Positions 61,249 to 64,000 of a stretch of DNA of 64,000 nt are shown here, piece by piece. The first letter of the stretch is position 1. The number at the start of each line of letters is the position of its first letter. Origin of the DNA: Zarea fungicola (lineage: Eukaryota > Ascomycota > Sordariomycetes > Hypocreales > Cordycipitaceae); the NCBI GenBank assembly GCA_900169235.1, contig FWCC01000327.1, positions 1-64,000 on the forward strand, given 5' to 3'. A program made the position numbers and the translations under genes. The notes under the pieces are model-generated. The model worked only from the letters and a program-made list of their open reading frames with translations. It was not told where the DNA came from and did not search any database.

Positions 61249-64000
61249 TGGTCTGGTCTGTGTTGGTCTTGGTCTGGTCTAGACCGCCAAGACTTGGTCT
61301 GGTCTGACGATTTCTCTAGACCATGGTCTAACTGGTCCGACCGGTTAGACCATTAACTTCTATAAATAGATTTAAGCTGAGATGAGTAGCTGATGGTGGC
61401 TTGTATTTCCTACTACTAGACTATGCTTGTTTGCTTTTTTTATGTAGGTCCTCTTTATGTACTTGATGAAAAGGGGTAAACTTGCTTTCTTCTAAAATGG
61501 TAGCTAACTAGGAGTAATATGAGGCATAAATTATGCTAGTCTGTTTGTAATGTTGACGCCAACGTCCTTTACGTTGTCTCCCGCCGCTATACCGTCACTA
61601 GCTCCTATACTAGTAGCCTCTATACTGTTAAGTGCATCTACCTAATACTCTAATCCACTGGATGAGTTTGTTTAGGATGGTATTGTATATGTGAGGCGTG
61701 AAAGAATAGTAAATAAAGGGTACTGTATGGGTTCTTTATATGTCTGGAAGTATGGCGTCTAGTATGTTTGAGCTAGCGATAAGAAAGAAGTGTATTATTG
61801 CTATGAGTGTGTTGTTGGGAAGTATAAGTAAGAATTGTTTGTTATTAATGGAACTATGAAAGTCTGGAGCCATCTTGAGTAAAAGCATTAAATTGACTCT
61901 TTTACTGGTGTAAAGAAAGGCTGTGTGTAGAAGTTGGTCTTTGATTAGTAGAGGGATGGAGCTGCTTCTAATGTATTCTTCTGGAAGGACTTGATTGATA
62001 AGTTTAAGGAGCTGCTTATTTGCTAGATTGTATGCTGTTATATTGCCTTTTTTTAATTGGAGAATTAATATTTTTGGGAGCTTCTCTTCTTTTTGAGCCT
62101 TGCATTGATGAATTACTTGCCTAAGGCGGCATGGATAATTTGAAGTTGGGTAATGAATGCCTTTGTGTTAAAGAAATAGTAACTTAAGGAGGAGCTCTAT
62201 TAAATATGCAGTAGAATCTTAATCTCTTTTGATCTCTGGACCTTACCTAATGCCTATGCTGTTCTTGGTGTTGTAGTAATGTGGATTGATGCCACTGGTA
62301 GGCGATGATCTATTGTGTTAGGTATGCGGCGTGTGTATGGCGAATATAGCGGCGAGACTATTGGATCTGTTGTCCTTGAGTTGCTAAAAGAGTATAATAT
62401 TAGTGGGGATTTGGTTGGATATTTTATGTTAGATAATGCATTGTTGAATGACACTGCTGTGGAGGTTATCCTTAAAGACCATTGCCTGTGGATGAGCCCT
62501 TAATAGTGTTGCTATTGGCGGCTTTGCTGCTTAGGTTATATTATTAATCTCTGCTGCTAGGCATTTCTTATGGGCAAAAATTGTGAGAAGTATCTTGTAA
62601 AGCTAGAGAAGCATTATCTATGTGGTGACTATGTAAAGGTGGAGGAGCTGTGGAAAAAGTTTGGGTGCTTGGGTCGCCTCTATAACCTGGTATGATATAT
62701 TAGGCTTACTTTGTAGCGTTGTGAGGAGTTTGCTTTAGTAGTGATAGGTGGGGATCTATCTGTATTTGATGGGCTTGATCTAATCTAGAATAACTTGATA
62801 TGTTGGAACTTGTGGTTTTATTTTATTATAAGAGCATTGAATGTATGTGAGCGTTTAGAGCTATTTTCTGCCTGTTATGTGCCTGCTAAAGGAAGCTAAG
62901 GGGTTGCTAATTTTAAGTTAGATGGGCAGTATTGGTTTGAGCTTGAAAAAATCGAGCTTGCCCTGAAGGACTTTTACGCTGTAACTTTGCTTATGGAAGG
63001 GAAAAGGTTGTCTTTGGCTGATTGGTTTTTGATACTAGACTGCCTCCTTTGAGAGATTAGCGAGATAAAGGATTACTATTATGATATCTATATTGAAGAC
63101 GACAATAATTTTACTTGGACCTATCTTTAAAGCTGTGTAGATGCCGCTTGGTCGAAATGTGCTGAGTACTACAATAACCAGTAACTGAATTGGCGATATT
63201 GTTTTCTGACCGATATTGATCTTCTATTGGCATATTATGCGGCATAAGTACTCAACCCATATTGAAAGTGGGCATGGTTTAGATAGGAGTGGGTTCTTTT
63301 AGGGGATAGTGATAAGTATAAGTGGTTTTAGAACGCATAATTGGCAGTGAAATAGCTTTGGGAGGTAGAGTACAAGGGAAGGTACCCTACTGAGATAAAC
63401 CTACCGCTAGTTTTTAAGGGAAGAGATCTAGATCTAGTATTTGATTGATAAAGAGAGTATAAGTGTATTTGTGTAGACGCTCTGGACTCTGCTGCTGATT
63501 TATATGAGCAATATCTGTCTATTGATTGGCTTTATGACGATGAGGTAGGCTATAAAGAGGCAATTGCTTTTTGGCTGTGCTGATATGACTCTTAAAGAGA
63601 TCTTGCTTGTTTTGCTCTAGATATGTTTGCTATATTACCTATGTTAGATGAATGTGAATGTCTGTTTAGTAGCGCAAAGCTTACTGTTGTTGATTGTTGG
63701 GGTAGGATGAAAGTAGATATAATAGAGGCGTGTGAGTGTCTATGAGCTTGGTATGGGAAGCCTTCCTGTGAAGATGATAGTGATGATGAGAGCTGTGAGG
63801 CATGAATGAAATAAAATAGTTAAAAGACATAGTTCCCTTATTTTGCTTGCGCTCTTGGTTATTATTTTGAGCGTATTGTAGAAATTGCTAAATTGGGTTA
63901 GCTTTATTGGTCTTGTTGGTCTAACTGGTCTGTCAATTTGGCAGACCGGTTTGGCTTGGTCTGGTCTGGTCTGACTCCCCAGACCAACCATACCAGACCA
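61249..64000 (+). mobile_element. Decayed hAT-type DNA transposon with terminal inverted repeats
   Basis: The left end begins TGGTCTGGTCTGTGTTGGTC at 61249; the reverse complement of the window end reads TGGTCTGGTATGGTTGGTCT, an imperfect terminal inverted repeat. Inside, translated pieces match hAT transposases: VYGEYSGETIGSVVLELLKE and GYFMLDNALLNDTA (near 62325-62460) and the hAT dimerisation region MLDECECLFSSAKL..IIEACECL (63620-63745) followed by an in-frame stop and AWYGKP. Many stops interrupt the frame. The plus strand is strikingly poor in C but keeps G, as if C-to-T changes hit one strand. The element is dead and may run to or just past the window end. Confidence 0.8.
63620..63806 (+). 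pseudogene. hAT transposase C-terminal dimerisation region, interrupted
   Basis: The frame DMFAILPMLDECECLFSSAK and VDIIEACECL-stop-AWYGKP corresponds to the hAT C-terminal (hATC) region (family: PxSxxCERxFSSAKxxxxxRRxxLxxxxIEAxxCLRxW). The conserved Arg codon before AWYG is TGA here, which fits a C-to-T change of CGA. Confidence 0.8.

Noticed and set aside
1..64000. CRISPR arrays, bacterial-type operons, tRNA or rRNA genes
   Set aside because: None seen: repeats have no spacer architecture, gene structure is eukaryotic, and no tRNA box A/B pairs were recognised by eye.

Overview
The window reads as a filamentous ascomycete (Pezizomycotina) genome. Genes carry many short introns of 40-65 bp with GT..AG ends and CTAAC-type branch points, intergenic DNA is AT-rich, and the protein families are fungal (LaeA-like methyltransferases, Fungal_trans_2 regulator, DUF3723, DUF3435). 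A Sordariomycete, perhaps Hypocreales, is my guess from overall resemblance only. The assembly has one N gap (15426-15484).

Two landscapes are visible. From the left edge to about 52 kb is an accessory region: orphan genes, diverged or catalytically stripped family members, minisatellites, palindromes and motif arrays. It opens with a DUF3435 tyrosine-recombinase-like gene reading rightwards (472-3041). Then come an arrestin-like gene, two LaeA-like methyltransferases, a Myb/SANT-like gene, several orphans, and an F-box/ankyrin gene whose paralogue lies inverted at 43.4 kb. At 24-43 kb are three MADS-box-like genes, a BRCT protein with a huge Ala/Pro/Thr linker, a ferric-reductase-like oxidoreductase, a RING/patatin-like protein with its lipase motifs lost, a DUF3723 gene, small coiled-coil genes, a GPI-type secreted protein and an LPMO-like DUF7492 protein. 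At 43-52 kb are two more F-box/ankyrin genes, an FHA/kinase-like protein, a small Cys-rich protein and a protein kinase.

The set DUF3435 + ferric reductase + patatin-like protein + DUF3723 is the characteristic accessory set of Starship giant transposons of Pezizomycotina, so my main hypothesis is that much of 0.4-52 kb is all or part of a Starship (or a decayed one). I could not define its ends or target-site repeats.

From 53.6 kb rightwards the DNA looks like ordinary host chromosome: a well-conserved fold-type IV (R)-selective amine transaminase, a convergent Fungal_trans_2 regulator, and a long single-pass membrane protein. The right end (61249-64000) is a decayed hAT-type DNA transposon with terminal inverted repeats and a strongly C-poor plus strand, as expected after one-strand C-to-T (RIP-like) mutation.

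Exon structures were inferred by eye from splice signals and frame; where a join depends on a weak site I say so.
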